DNA of 8,919 nt from assembly GCA_007123465.1 (NCBI GenBank), contig SKLB01000043.1:1-8919 (forward strand). The letters are read 5' to 3'. The position numbers and the translations under genes were made by a program. Position 1 is the stretch's first letter. Each line of letters begins with the position of its first letter. This DNA comes from Spirochaetales bacterium (GTDB lineage: Bacteria > Spirochaetota > Spirochaetia > DSM-27196 > PWMO01). Positions 1 through 7,044 of the stretch are shown in pieces. The notes under the pieces are model-generated. The model made no database searches. It was not told the origin of the DNA and saw only the letters and a program-made list of their open reading frames with translations.

Positions 1-1053
1 CGCTACGTTCCCGAAGAGCTGCAGCTCAATGCACATCAGGCGCAGAGAATCAGCGACGTTGCCTACGTCCCCAGTGACGCGGCGCTCGATCTGCTGCAGC
101 ACCGCTACTCGCCGGAGACTACGCTGGCCTACCGCATCCACGGCCTGCTCGATATGATGCAGGACGCGCTGTTACCACCGATCCCGCCCGAAGTGGCGGC
201 TTCCTCGATCAGCCGCATGCGGATTCGGCGTGCCATGCTGCGTGAATATACGCTGAGTCCCAGTTCACATTCGGTTTCCGAGGTAGCCGAGCGCCTGATG
301 GCGCTGCGGCTCCAACGCGATGCAATCGGCGAGGACGAGGCCGCACGCAAACAGCTGCGTTATGCGCTCTACCGCTGGGTAGCGTCGGCTGCCAAACTGC
401 GGTTGCGCCGCGCGGTGCTGCGGGCGCTTTGCGAGAGCCAGCGCTACCTGGAATCGGTTGCAGAGGGCACCAACCGCTCCGGCGGCGTTACCGGCCAGGA
501 CCCGAGCCGCAGGCTGGAAGCGCGCCTGCGTACCTTACTTCAGGCGCTCGGCGGTAGCGATACCGGTGCGTTGGCTCCTGAAGTACGCTCGGCGTCCGGT
601 GTTCTGCTGTTCTACACCGCAATGATCAACCTGCAGCACGCCCGAAGCGTCAGGCAGCGGTTCAATGCGGTAGTGCCGCGGACCACGGGAGAAGACGGCC
701 GCATCACGCGCAACCGCAATGCGCAGATCTCGCACCTGATTGACCACGACGGCGCGTACCACGCGCGATTTCTGGCGCTGATTCGCGCACTGTTCCCGGT
801 CGTAACGCGGCAGATCGGCCGCCTGGCCCGCGCGCTCGAAGCTGAAGCGCTGCTGTTGAGCAATCAGGACGGCACAGCCAACGCCCAGGTATATCTCAAA
901 CTTCTGACGCGCTACGCCCATGAATCGCTGCATAGCGGGCTGGGCGTGGTAATCGGCATGCCCAACACGCCGGCCTACCTGTCGGCGCAGCAGGCGTGCC
1001 GCGACCTGTTGCGGTTGATGCGCATCGGTGATAATGCAAAAATCGGGCAATAG
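1..1053 (+). CDS. Unrecognised helical Arg-rich protein, 3' part (N-terminus outside window)
   Basis: The reading frame is open from the first base to a TAG stop at 1051-1053, giving 350 visible residues. The gene therefore begins upstream of the window. An internal ATG at 154 exists, but the frame before it is open and protein-like, so I do not take it as the start. The product looks soluble and mostly alpha-helical, rich in Leu, Ala and Arg. It has no signal peptide, no TM segment and no catalytic motif I can name. Helical stretches surround a polar Gly/Ser/Thr-rich break near visible residues 155-165. The next gene begins 50 nt downstream on the same strand. That gap contains a good -10 box, so the two genes may or may not share a transcript. 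I do not recognise the family and assign no function. That it is a real gene is well supported by its length and codon use. Confidence 0.8.
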   Translation, partial: RYVPEELQLNAHQAQRISDVAYVPSDAALDLLQHRYSPETTLAYRIHGLLDMMQDALLPPIPPEVAASSISRMRIRRAMLREYTLSPSSHSVSEVAERLMALRLQRDAIGEDEAARKQLRYALYRWVASAAKLRLRRAVLRALCESQRYLESVAEGTNRSGGVTGQDPSRRLEARLRTLLQALGGSDTGALAPEVRSASGVLLFYTAMINLQHARSVRQRFNAVVPRTTGEDGRITRNRNAQISHLIDHDGAYHARFLALIRALFPVVTRQIGRLARALEAEALLLSNQDGTANAQVYLKLLTRYAHESLHSGLGVVIGMPNTPAYLSAQQACRDLLRLMRIGDNAKIGQ

Positions 1054-1056
1054 CGC

Positions 1057-1062
1057 TATAAT
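1057..1062 (+). promoter_or_regulatory. Candidate -10 box (TATAAT) upstream of the AAA+ gene
   Basis: A perfect TATAAT lies just after the stop of the upstream gene and 41 nt before the GTG start at 1104, which would give a leader of about 35 nt. The hexamer 17 nt upstream (ATGCAA, 1034-1039) is a poor -35 match, and there is no TGn extension. The call therefore rests on the -10 box and its position alone. Confidence 0.4.
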
Positions 1063-1103
1063 CAGGGGCATTCGACCGACGCCGAGTTGGAGGGGAACCG
1101 GCT

Positions 1104-3002
1104 GTGCGACAAGAGCTTGAATCTCAGCTGGGCCGCATTGCGAACTGGCTGCACGTTTCATTCAAGAAGAATATCCTCAACACATTCGACCGGGTGCTCG
1201 AAGACGATGAAGAAGTCGATGATGTGCTCGAAGGCTTTTATCGCGGCAACAGAATTGCGGCATCGGGCTCGGGAGCACCGGGAATTCTGTGCATCACCAC
1301 CAAGAGGGTGATGTTTCTGCTCAACGGAAAGTCTTCTACCGCCGCCGAGACTATCGAGTTTGACGACCTGCTGCTGGTAGAGGCCAAAAAGAGCAACAGT
1401 TCAATCAAGATCTCGCTGCAGCACAGCGCCGGAACAAGTGTACTGACCTCTACCAAACCCAGCACGCTGACTCGCACCTTTCTGGATCACCTTAAGGCGC
1501 GGGTAGGCGATGACCTGGTACTCGAAGATGCCTCGATTGCCGCCGAAGAGGCCAACCGACCGCGCTCGGACGAAGAGCGCCTGGCAAATCTCAATTTTCT
1601 GCACAATGAAGCGCGCAAGATTATCCGGTCGGTCAACCAGTACAAGCAGTTCAACAACGAGCCGGCCTTTCTGCAGCAGATGATTGACGATCTGTTCTAC
1701 CTTACCTTTGCCTGCGTCGGTAAGGACGATCCACCCGACGAGGGCAAGCTGTTCATCGCAATGGTCTTCATGTACCTGCGCCAGCGCCTGATCCCGGACC
1801 GTGAGCTGGTGCTGGACGTTTTTCGCTACGACTCGCTGCCGCTGCACCACCGACGCGAGATCCTGGCCTACTGGCACATCTTCTACAACGAGATCCAGAA
1901 GATGCGCAGCGTGACCGCTTCTTCGCTGAAATCGCTGCAGTACCTGCATCTCTATGACCGGCGTCAGGACAGCTCGCACTTCGACAAGATGGCCGCCGCG
2001 TTCTTCACCTACGCCCAGTGCGTCATCAAGGCCGACGGTACGGTCAACAGAGAGGGGCCGCAGAAGCTGCAGCAGATCCGCAAGCTGATCTACGGCGATC
2101 AGGAACAGGTTTCCGCTTCTGAAGAGAAGAAAGAGGCACGCAAGACGGTGCGCATCGCCGAGCAGGAGCAGGAAGAGACGCTCGAAGAGGTCATGGAGAG
2201 CATAAACGGCCTGATCGGCATGGCCAGGGTCAAACAGCAGATCGCGACCTTTGTCAACGTGATCAAGGTTCACAGTGAACGCGAGCGTCGCGGTCTGCCG
2301 GTGACCCCGTTCTCCAAGCATGCGGTCTTCTATGGTCCACCGGGCACCGGCAAGACCACCATCGCGCGCTACCTCGGGCGTGTCTACAAGTGCCTCGGGC
2401 TGCTGCAGAAGGGGCACATGGTCGAGACCGACCGTGCCGGACTGGTAGCCGGCTACGTCGGCCAGACCGCAATCCAGGTAGACGAGGTTGTCACCGAAGC
2501 GCTCGACGGCGTCCTGTTTATCGACGAGGCCTACAGCCTGTCACCGCGCGGAGCGGGGAAGGACTTTGGTCAGGAGGCTATCGATACGCTGCTCAAGCGT
2601 ATGGAGGATTACCGCGATCGCCTGGTGGTGATCGTTGCCGGCTACCCCGACGAGATGAACGACTTCATCCATTCAAACCCCGGTCTTCAGAGCCGCTTCA
2701 GCCGCTACTTTTATTTCGATCACTACACGCCCGAAGAGCTGCTGCGGATCTTTGATATCTTCGCCTCCAACGCGTCGTTCAATCTGACCGCTCCGGCGCG
2801 CCGCGAATTGCTTGCAATTATGTCGCTGTTCTACAAGAAGCGCGATAAGGGATTCGGCAATGGGCGCTTTGTGCGCAACCTGTTCGAGAAGACCGTAGAA
2901 AAGCAGGCCAACCGCATTTCTTCCATCACCCCGTTGACCGATCAGATCCTCTGTTCGATCACCAAATACGATATCCCCACGCGCGAAGACTTCCACCACT
3001 GA
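1104..3002 (+). CDS. CbbX/SpoVK-family AAA+ ATPase with N-terminal PH-like and TerB-like regions
   Basis: The protein has 632 residues and a GTG start at 1104, chosen because GGAGGGG at 1089-1095 lies 8 nt upstream. Residues about 35-130 resemble a bacterial PH-like (YokE/GRAM-like) domain, with the typical 'ITTKRVMFLL' strand at 64-73. Residues about 140-290 are helical. Residues about 293-330 carry a TerB-like acidic helix pattern around A310-D311-G312. After a charged Glu/Lys-rich linker (about 335-365) comes the AAA+ domain of the CbbX/SpoVK/EccA type. It has Walker A GPPGTGKTT at 411-419 (K417), Walker B LFIDEA at 471-476, an 'IVAGYPDEM' sensor-1 strand, and NPGLQSRF at 525-532 with the likely arginine finger at R531. 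Family members are hexameric protein-remodelling ATPases, including Rubisco activase CbbX and the ESX ATPase EccA. No Rubisco or secretion gene is nearby, so the client is unknown. A cytosolic location, perhaps touching membrane or a partner through the PH-like domain, is inference. The ATPase call is firm; the N-terminal domain calls are weaker. Confidence 0.9.
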   Translation: MRQELESQLGRIANWLHVSFKKNILNTFDRVLEDDEEVDDVLEGFYRGNRIAASGSGAPGILCITTKRVMFLLNGKSSTAAETIEFDDLLLVEAKKSNSSIKISLQHSAGTSVLTSTKPSTLTRTFLDHLKARVGDDLVLEDASIAAEEANRPRSDEERLANLNFLHNEARKIIRSVNQYKQFNNEPAFLQQMIDDLFYLTFACVGKDDPPDEGKLFIAMVFMYLRQRLIPDRELVLDVFRYDSLPLHHRREILAYWHIFYNEIQKMRSVTASSLKSLQYLHLYDRRQDSSHFDKMAAAFFTYAQCVIKADGTVNREGPQKLQQIRKLIYGDQEQVSASEEKKEARKTVRIAEQEQEETLEEVMESINGLIGMARVKQQIATFVNVIKVHSERERRGLPVTPFSKHAVFYGPPGTGKTTIARYLGRVYKCLGLLQKGHMVETDRAGLVAGYVGQTAIQVDEVVTEALDGVLFIDEAYSLSPRGAGKDFGQEAIDTLLKRMEDYRDRLVVIVAGYPDEMNDFIHSNPGLQSRFSRYFYFDHYTPEELLRIFDIFASNASFNLTAPARRELLAIMSLFYKKRDKGFGNGRFVRNLFEKTVEKQANRISSITPLTDQILCSITKYDIPTREDFHH

Positions 3003-3012
3003 ACCGTGCGCA

Positions 3013-4299
3013 TCAGCGCGCGAAGATTGCGCCGATCACGCTGTCGATCGCACTCAGAGCAGCACGCACGCGGGTTGCCGCCACCGCCGGTAGCGGCCGG
3101 CCGCCACTGAACTGCCGCAGTTGCTGCAGCGCCTTACGCAACGCGTAGACCGCATCGGCAACGTGCAGATCGTTGTTCATCGCGGTTTCGAACAGTAGCG
3201 GCAGCTCCTGGATAATTGCGTTGGCCGCCGGGTCCAGTTGTTCGGCCGGCTGCGGTTTGCCCAGCAGTCCATCGACGTCGGCGCGCAGCTCGCGGATCAA
3301 CGCTACGCGTTCATCGATCAGTTCGTCGGTAATGTTCAGCTTATCGCGGTAGTGTCCGCAGATCAGCAGAAAGCGGACCTCGCGCGGCGTAATGCCGCGT
3401 TCGGCCATGTGTTCCAGGTAGAGCACGTTGCCCTTGGACTTGGACATCTTGCTGCCCTCGACTATCACATGCTCCCCGTGCAGCCAGTAGTGACAGAACT
3501 CACCACCGGTGATGCCTTCGATCACGGCGCGGTTGTAGTCGTGATGCCGATAGAGGTTGTCGATGCCACCGCAGTGAATGTCGATCTCGTAGCCCACCTG
3601 CTGTACGCACATTGCCGGATCCTGCACGTTCCACGACGGACGCCCTTTGCCCAGCGGAGTATCCCATCCCACCGCGTCGCCTTCCTGGTAGCCGTGCCAC
3701 AGAATGAAATCACCACGGTTCCAGCGGTTACCCTCGTAGGTATCCTGAGCAAATCGGCGCCGCTCCTCCGGCCAGTCGCTCATATCGAGGCCAAAGATCT
3801 GGCCAAAGCCGGGATACTTGAGTGGATCGTAGAAAACGTCCGAGCCGTGGTAGTAGGCTACGCCGCGATCGATAAGCTGCTGAATCAGATCCACTGCTAC
3901 GTCAACGCTGGTAGAGGCGCGTGGCATCACATCGGGCAATCCAATGCCGAGCCGTTGGCACTCCTTGCGAAACAGGTCAACGTTCCTGTCGGTCAGTTCC
4001 TTGACCGAAAACCCGAGACGAACCGCTTCCTCGATGGCTTTGTCCTCGACGTCGGTTACCACAATGACGCGCCGTACGCGGTAACCGCGATACTCGAGAT
4101 AACGCTGCAGAACGTCCTCGTAGAGAAAGGTACGGTAGTTTCCCAGGTGCGGGCGGCGATAGACCGAAGGGCCACAGGTGAAAAGCTTGACCTCGCCGGA
4201 CTCGCGCGATCGGAAGATCTCTTTGCGGCGGGTGAAGGTATTATGCAATACCAACGGACAGTCGGGCTGTGTTGCCTGAACTACGGTTTTTTCCTGCAA
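3013..4299 (-). CDS. Divergent cysteinyl-tRNA synthetase-like class I ligase, zinc site altered, no C-terminal domain
   Basis: The protein has 428 residues from a TTG start at 4299-4297, chosen because GGAGGTGAT at 4311-4303 is ideally spaced. A GTG at 4359 in the same frame has no such support. The fold is class I aminoacyl-tRNA synthetase of the CysRS type: 'FTCGPSVY' with C42, a HIGH-like HLGN at 51-54, 'TDVEDK', PSW at 221-223, 'DIHCGGID' at 240-247 and an intact KMSKS at 284-288. In E. coli CysRS the zinc ligands that select cysteine are C28, C209, H234 and E238. An ungapped alignment places these at C42, D227, H252 and N256 here, so two of the four differ. The protein ends about 140 residues after KMSKS, against about 190 in E. 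coli, and lacks the C-terminal anticodon-binding part. It overlaps the end of the sensor-like gene by 19 nt and converges on the AAA+ gene with a 10-nt gap. It may charge tRNA-Cys by a divergent route, or may be a paralogue with another substrate, as MshC is in mycothiol synthesis. It is not MshC itself by sequence. Confidence 0.85.
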   Translation of the reverse strand: MQEKTVVQATQPDCPLVLHNTFTRRKEIFRSRESGEVKLFTCGPSVYRRPHLGNYRTFLYEDVLQRYLEYRGYRVRRVIVVTDVEDKAIEEAVRLGFSVKELTDRNVDLFRKECQRLGIGLPDVMPRASTSVDVAVDLIQQLIDRGVAYYHGSDVFYDPLKYPGFGQIFGLDMSDWPEERRRFAQDTYEGNRWNRGDFILWHGYQEGDAVGWDTPLGKGRPSWNVQDPAMCVQQVGYEIDIHCGGIDNLYRHHDYNRAVIEGITGGEFCHYWLHGEHVIVEGSKMSKSKGNVLYLEHMAERGITPREVRFLLICGHYRDKLNITDELIDERVALIRELRADVDGLLGKPQPAEQLDPAANAIIQELPLLFETAMNNDLHVADAVYALRKALQQLRQFSGGRPLPAVAATRVRAALSAIDSVIGAIFAR

Positions 4300-5204
4300 C
4301 GGATCACCTCCAATGGTTTGTGCTGCATCAGTGCCCACACCAGCGCCAGGGCTGCCCACAGCGCCACCAGTGCTATCGCCCCGGTCTGCAGCGTCAGCCG
4401 CGCCTGGTGGCGCTGTTGGCGCAGCTGTTGATCGTAGAGCGGCTGCGCGCTACGCCTGAAACGTATCATACCCGCGTACCACGCACCGTTGCCGCGGTCA
4501 AACACCGCAACCGGATGATAGAAGAGCACATCATCACCGAGTTCGGCAAGTGATCCGCCCTCGACTGCCGGCAGAGCGCCGGCGTGACGCGAGGTGACCT
4601 GTGCCAACTGTTGTCTGCCGCGCCGATACAGTACGCGAAACACATCGTCCATTTCGGCCAGCTCGGCCTCATCGGCGGCCCGATCCCGGGTCAATAGACG
4701 AACGATAGAACGCGTGACCTCCTCTATCTGCGGGCCGAGCTCGGCAAGCTCCAGGGCGGCGTCCTGGTTGACCGCAGCAATGATGCGGCCGATCTCGCTT
4801 GAAAGCTCGTCCAGGATCCGCGTGCGGCCGGGATCGTAGCGCAGGGAACCGTCGGCCGCCCGGTAGCGGCTGTCGCTGGAAGCCCAGATGTATTCAAGAT
4901 TGCGCGGCGCCTCTACGCCGCTGCCGGTTACGGTCAGCCCGCGCGAACCCGCCAGATCGCTGACGGTCTCGCTGAGGTTGAATAGTTCTATCTGGTTACG
5001 CTGCGGAGCGTCGAGGTACTGCTCTGCGATGCGCGCCACGGTAGCGGTTGCAACCGCGCCGGTTTCCATGAATCGCTGCAGGTAGTGCGCTTCGATCTGC
5101 TGACGGCGCTGCTGCTGCACAATCACCAGAGTGACTGCCAAGACCGCAGTGGCCAGCAGTCCGCACAAGAGGATCATGCCCCTGGGCTTTATGACTGATT
5201 TCAC
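4281..5204 (-). CDS. Orphan two-TM membrane protein with periplasmic sensor-like domain, no output domain
   Basis: The protein has 307 residues from a GTG start at 5204-5202, with AAGGG about 9 nt upstream as a plausible ribosome site. It starts with basic residues and a hydrophobic helix at about 10-29. An extracytoplasmic region of about 240 residues follows, and then a second hydrophobic helix at about 270-292. Only some 15 residues, ending in a basic RCRKKP tail, remain for the cytoplasm. The layout is that of the sensory half of a membrane kinase, cyclase or chemoreceptor, but no HAMP, kinase, cyclase or phosphatase domain follows. The next frame downstream is the CysRS-like gene, so a frameshifted output domain is not hiding there. 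The outer region is helical at both ends and has no motif I can name. It may work by binding a partner receptor, or it may be a structural envelope protein. The gene is real by codon use and tight coupling with its neighbour; the function is unknown. Confidence 0.75.
   Translation of the reverse strand: MKSVIKPRGMILLCGLLATAVLAVTLVIVQQQRRQQIEAHYLQRFMETGAVATATVARIAEQYLDAPQRNQIELFNLSETVSDLAGSRGLTVTGSGVEAPRNLEYIWASSDSRYRAADGSLRYDPGRTRILDELSSEIGRIIAAVNQDAALELAELGPQIEEVTRSIVRLLTRDRAADEAELAEMDDVFRVLYRRGRQQLAQVTSRHAGALPAVEGGSLAELGDDVLFYHPVAVFDRGNGAWYAGMIRFRRSAQPLYDQQLRQQRHQARLTLQTGAIALVALWAALALVWALMQHKPLEVIRCRKKP
4303..4311 (-). promoter_or_regulatory. Shine-Dalgarno site setting the TTG start of the CysRS-like gene
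   Basis: On the minus strand GGAGGTGAT is followed by CCG and then TTG, with 7 nt between GGAGG and the start codon. The site lies inside the last codons of the upstream sensor-like gene. Ribosomes finishing that gene (TAG at 4283-4281) would sit on top of this start, which points to translational coupling. Confidence 0.75.
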
Positions 5205-5412
5205 ATTCGCACACCCTTTCTGGTATTCTCGGCGTTACACCGGACGGTGAACGGCCGCGGCTGTTGTCTATGCACAAGGTAACGGTGAGCAAACCGCGTG
5301 ACAACCACTATCGGTGCGATGCGGCTGTGCCGGTGCAACGTGCATTTCCTGTGATTTTGTAGTAGTCTATATGGAGTGCAGCAGCAACAGCTCTTGTGCG
5401 CGCGGAGGTAGT
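5205..5412. other. Divergent intergenic region, presumed to hold two promoters
   Basis: These 208 nt separate the minus-strand sensor-like gene from the plus-strand exported protein, so both promoters should lie here. On the plus strand TTTCCT (5345-5350), a 17-nt spacer and TATATG (5368-5373) form a weak promoter-like pair about 40 nt before the ATG at 5413. I found no convincing promoter for the minus-strand gene, and no clear operator, terminator or RNA structure. Confidence 0.35.
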
Positions 5413-5814
5413 ATGCGAAAGCTGATGATAGTAACGGTGTTGTGCGCTGTGGCAGGGATGCTTGCCGCGCAGGAGGTCGATATGGTTGGTACGTGGACCG
5501 TCTACCAGATCGACCAGCTGGCCAATTACACCATGAGCGATTATAGCGCCGGTCGAACCGAGGTCAGCTCCGAGGGTAGCCTGCAGATCGAGGTCGATGG
5601 AACGGTGCAGGCCCAGGGACTCGACTTCGACGCCTGGCGGATGGAAGACACGTTCTTTGTGCTGCGGAATAACTCGGTAAACAGCTTCTTTGCTGTCAGG
5701 CCGATCAGTCCGGAAGTCTATTTCCTGACTAATCTCACTGTTACCGAGCGCAACCGCGAGGTTACCCATATCCGTGTCAACCGCAGACAGAACCTGCTGG
5801 TAGTCAGACAGTAG
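5413..5814 (+). CDS. Small exported beta-rich protein, lipocalin-like
   Basis: The protein has 133 residues from the ATG at 5413, which has GGAGG at 5404-5408. The frame is open further upstream, but that stretch is Cys-rich and unlike protein, while a signal peptide begins exactly at 5413. The leader has K3 after R2, a hydrophobic core at about 4-18 and a type I cleavage motif LAA|QE after A19. C11 does not sit in a lipobox, so this is probably not a lipoprotein. The mature part of about 114 residues starts with 'VGTWTVYQID', the GTW opening seen in lipocalin-like and similar small beta-barrel domains. Alternating beta-strand patterns run to the end. It has no cysteine in the mature part, no TM helix and no catalytic motif. 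It should be periplasmic or surface-exposed. The chelatase gene starts 27 nt downstream, so the two may be co-transcribed, but a functional link is speculation. The lipocalin-like call is tentative; export is well supported. Confidence 0.75.
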   Translation: MRKLMIVTVLCAVAGMLAAQEVDMVGTWTVYQIDQLANYTMSDYSAGRTEVSSEGSLQIEVDGTVQAQGLDFDAWRMEDTFFVLRNNSVNSFFAVRPISPEVYFLTNLTVTERNREVTHIRVNRRQNLLVVRQ

Positions 5815-5841
5815 CCGCTCTGCCGCTATACGTAGAAGATC

Positions 5842-7044
5842 ATGAATCACGCCGGATATCCGTTCAGTGCCGTTGTTGGACAAGAATCCATGAAGACCGC
5901 GCTGCTGGCTGCCGCTGTTGATCCTTCGCTCGGCGGCGTATTGATCCGCGGCGAGAAAGGTACCGCCAAGTCCACCGTAGTGCGCGCCTTACGCGAACTG
6001 CTGCCGCAGCTGCAAACCGTTGCCAACTGTCCCTACCACTGCCATCCCGACCAGCCGCTGGGCCTCTGCGATCAGTGTCGCGATAACCCGGCTCCCCAAC
6101 CGCTGTCCGCCCCGGTACCTCTGGTGGAGCTGCCGCTGGGCGCCACCGAGGACCGAGTGGTTGGCACCCTGGACATCGAGCAGGCACTGAGCGCGGGCGT
6201 GCGGCGCTTCGAGCCCGGTCTGCTGGCCGAGGCAAACCGCGGCATTCTCTATGTGGATGAGGTGAACCTGCTCGAAGACCATCTGGTCGATCTGCTGCTC
6301 GACGCTGCTACCTCCGGTGAAAACGTTGTTGAGCGCGAAGGAATTTCGCTGCGTCACCCGGCGCGCTTCATACTGGTGGGCACCATGAACCCGGAGGAGG
6401 GCGAATTACGCCCGCAGTTCCTCGACCGCTTTGGACTGTGTGTCACCGTACGCGGCTTGTCCGAGCCTGGAGATCGAATCGAGGTAATTCGCCGACGCAA
6501 CGCATTTGAATCCGAACCGCAACGGTTTGCCGCCGAATGGCAGCAGGAGGATCAGCGCCTCAGCCGGCTGATAGTCACCGCGCGCGAGCGGTTAGCCGCG
6601 CTCGAGTTGAGCGACGATCTGCTTCACACCGCGGTAACTATAAGCGCCGAGGCCGGAGTCGCCGGACACCGGGCCGACCTGGCGCTGGTCAAGGCCGCTC
6701 GTGCCTTTGCCGCGTTACTCGAGCGCGACAGCATCGAGCGTGAGCTGGTGTTCGAGGCAGCACGTTTTGTGCTGCCGCACCGATTTGACGGACGGCTGCT
6801 GCGTTCACCCGAGGAAGCCGACGCCGAGATAGACACACTGCTCAAGCGTCTGCAGAGCGACGGTGCGCTGCAGAAGGCTTCGACCGATCGCACGTTGTCC
6901 GACGACACGGCCAGGACCGATCCCGAAGAGCTGGACGAACACGACCTGGAATCGATGCAGATCCCTGGCGGCGCTGCTGCCGGGAGCATTCTGCTGCCGA
7001 TACTCAAAAAAAAAAGCTCGCCGATGACGACACCCCCGAAGTAA
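5842..7044 (+). CDS. chlI: ChlI-like AAA+ subunit of a magnesium/cobalt chelatase (zero-frame product)
   Basis: The 400-residue product begins at the ATG at 5842, immediately before the family's 'YPFSAVVGQE' opening. The ribosome site (AGAAG, 5834-5838) is weak and close. Domains in order: Walker A GEKGTAKST at 37-45; a four-cysteine insert with C63, C67, C76 and C79; Walker B ILYVDE ending D139-E140; a sensor strand with N183; 'PQFLDRF' with arginine-finger candidate R196; and a helical C-terminal part to about 345. A Ser/Thr- and acid-rich linker (about 350-380) follows, typical of the ChlD join. The frame then meets ten A's (7006-7015) and stops at TAA 7042-7044 after an unrelated nine-residue tail. 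ChlI/BchI proteins power metal insertion into a tetrapyrrole together with ChlD and a large ChlH or CobN subunit. Cobalt for a corrinoid seems likelier than chlorophyll here, but nothing in the window decides it. Slippage on the A run would extend this product into the VWA domain downstream. Confidence 0.88.
   Translation: MNHAGYPFSAVVGQESMKTALLAAAVDPSLGGVLIRGEKGTAKSTVVRALRELLPQLQTVANCPYHCHPDQPLGLCDQCRDNPAPQPLSAPVPLVELPLGATEDRVVGTLDIEQALSAGVRRFEPGLLAEANRGILYVDEVNLLEDHLVDLLLDAATSGENVVEREGISLRHPARFILVGTMNPEEGELRPQFLDRFGLCVTVRGLSEPGDRIEVIRRRNAFESEPQRFAAEWQQEDQRLSRLIVTARERLAALELSDDLLHTAVTISAEAGVAGHRADLALVKAARAFAALLERDSIERELVFEAARFVLPHRFDGRLLRSPEEADAEIDTLLKRLQSDGALQKASTDRTLSDDTARTDPEELDEHDLESMQIPGGAAAGSILLPILKKKSSPMTTPPK
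7006..7015 (+). promoter_or_regulatory. A10 slippery run: probable -1 frameshift or transcription-slippage site
   Basis: Ten consecutive A's are read in the zero frame as CTC AAA AAA AAA AGC. A -1 shift on A AAA AAA (7008-7014) continues with AAG CTC GCC GAT in the frame of the VWA domain. Adding one A to the mRNA by polymerase slippage gives the same protein. The zero frame stops nine codons after the run. GGGAG at 6982-6986 is SD-like but about 22 nt upstream of the slip codons, further than usual for a stimulator. Confidence 0.7.

Noticed and set aside
1401..2417. Long open frame on the minus strand (338 codons) inside the AAA+ gene
   Set aside because: It lies fully antisense to the AAA+ protein and its translation shows no recognisable motif or sensible start context.
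2980..3026. Short direct repeat GCGCGAAGA flanking the tail-to-tail junction of the AAA+ and CysRS-like genes
   Set aside because: Nine bases at this GC content, both copies in coding sequence with ordinary codons, are easily chance. There is no third copy or mobile-element feature.
3013..4299. Identification of the CysRS-like gene as MshC (mycothiol ligase)
   Set aside because: MshC keeps the zinc-site cysteine in a CysRS-like PGWHVEC context and has different flanking motifs. Here that position is Asp in PSWNVQD, so only the short length is shared.
3238..4431. Long open frame on the plus strand (397 codons) opposite the CysRS-like gene
   Set aside because: It is antisense to a protein with clear class I synthetase motifs (HLGN, KMSKS), and its own translation has no domain pattern. 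Long antisense frames are common in GC-rich coding DNA.
5314..5412. Upstream extension of the exported protein to an ATG at 5314
   Set aside because: The extra 33 residues are Cys-rich and unlike the rest. A GGAGG site and a textbook signal peptide begin at 5413.
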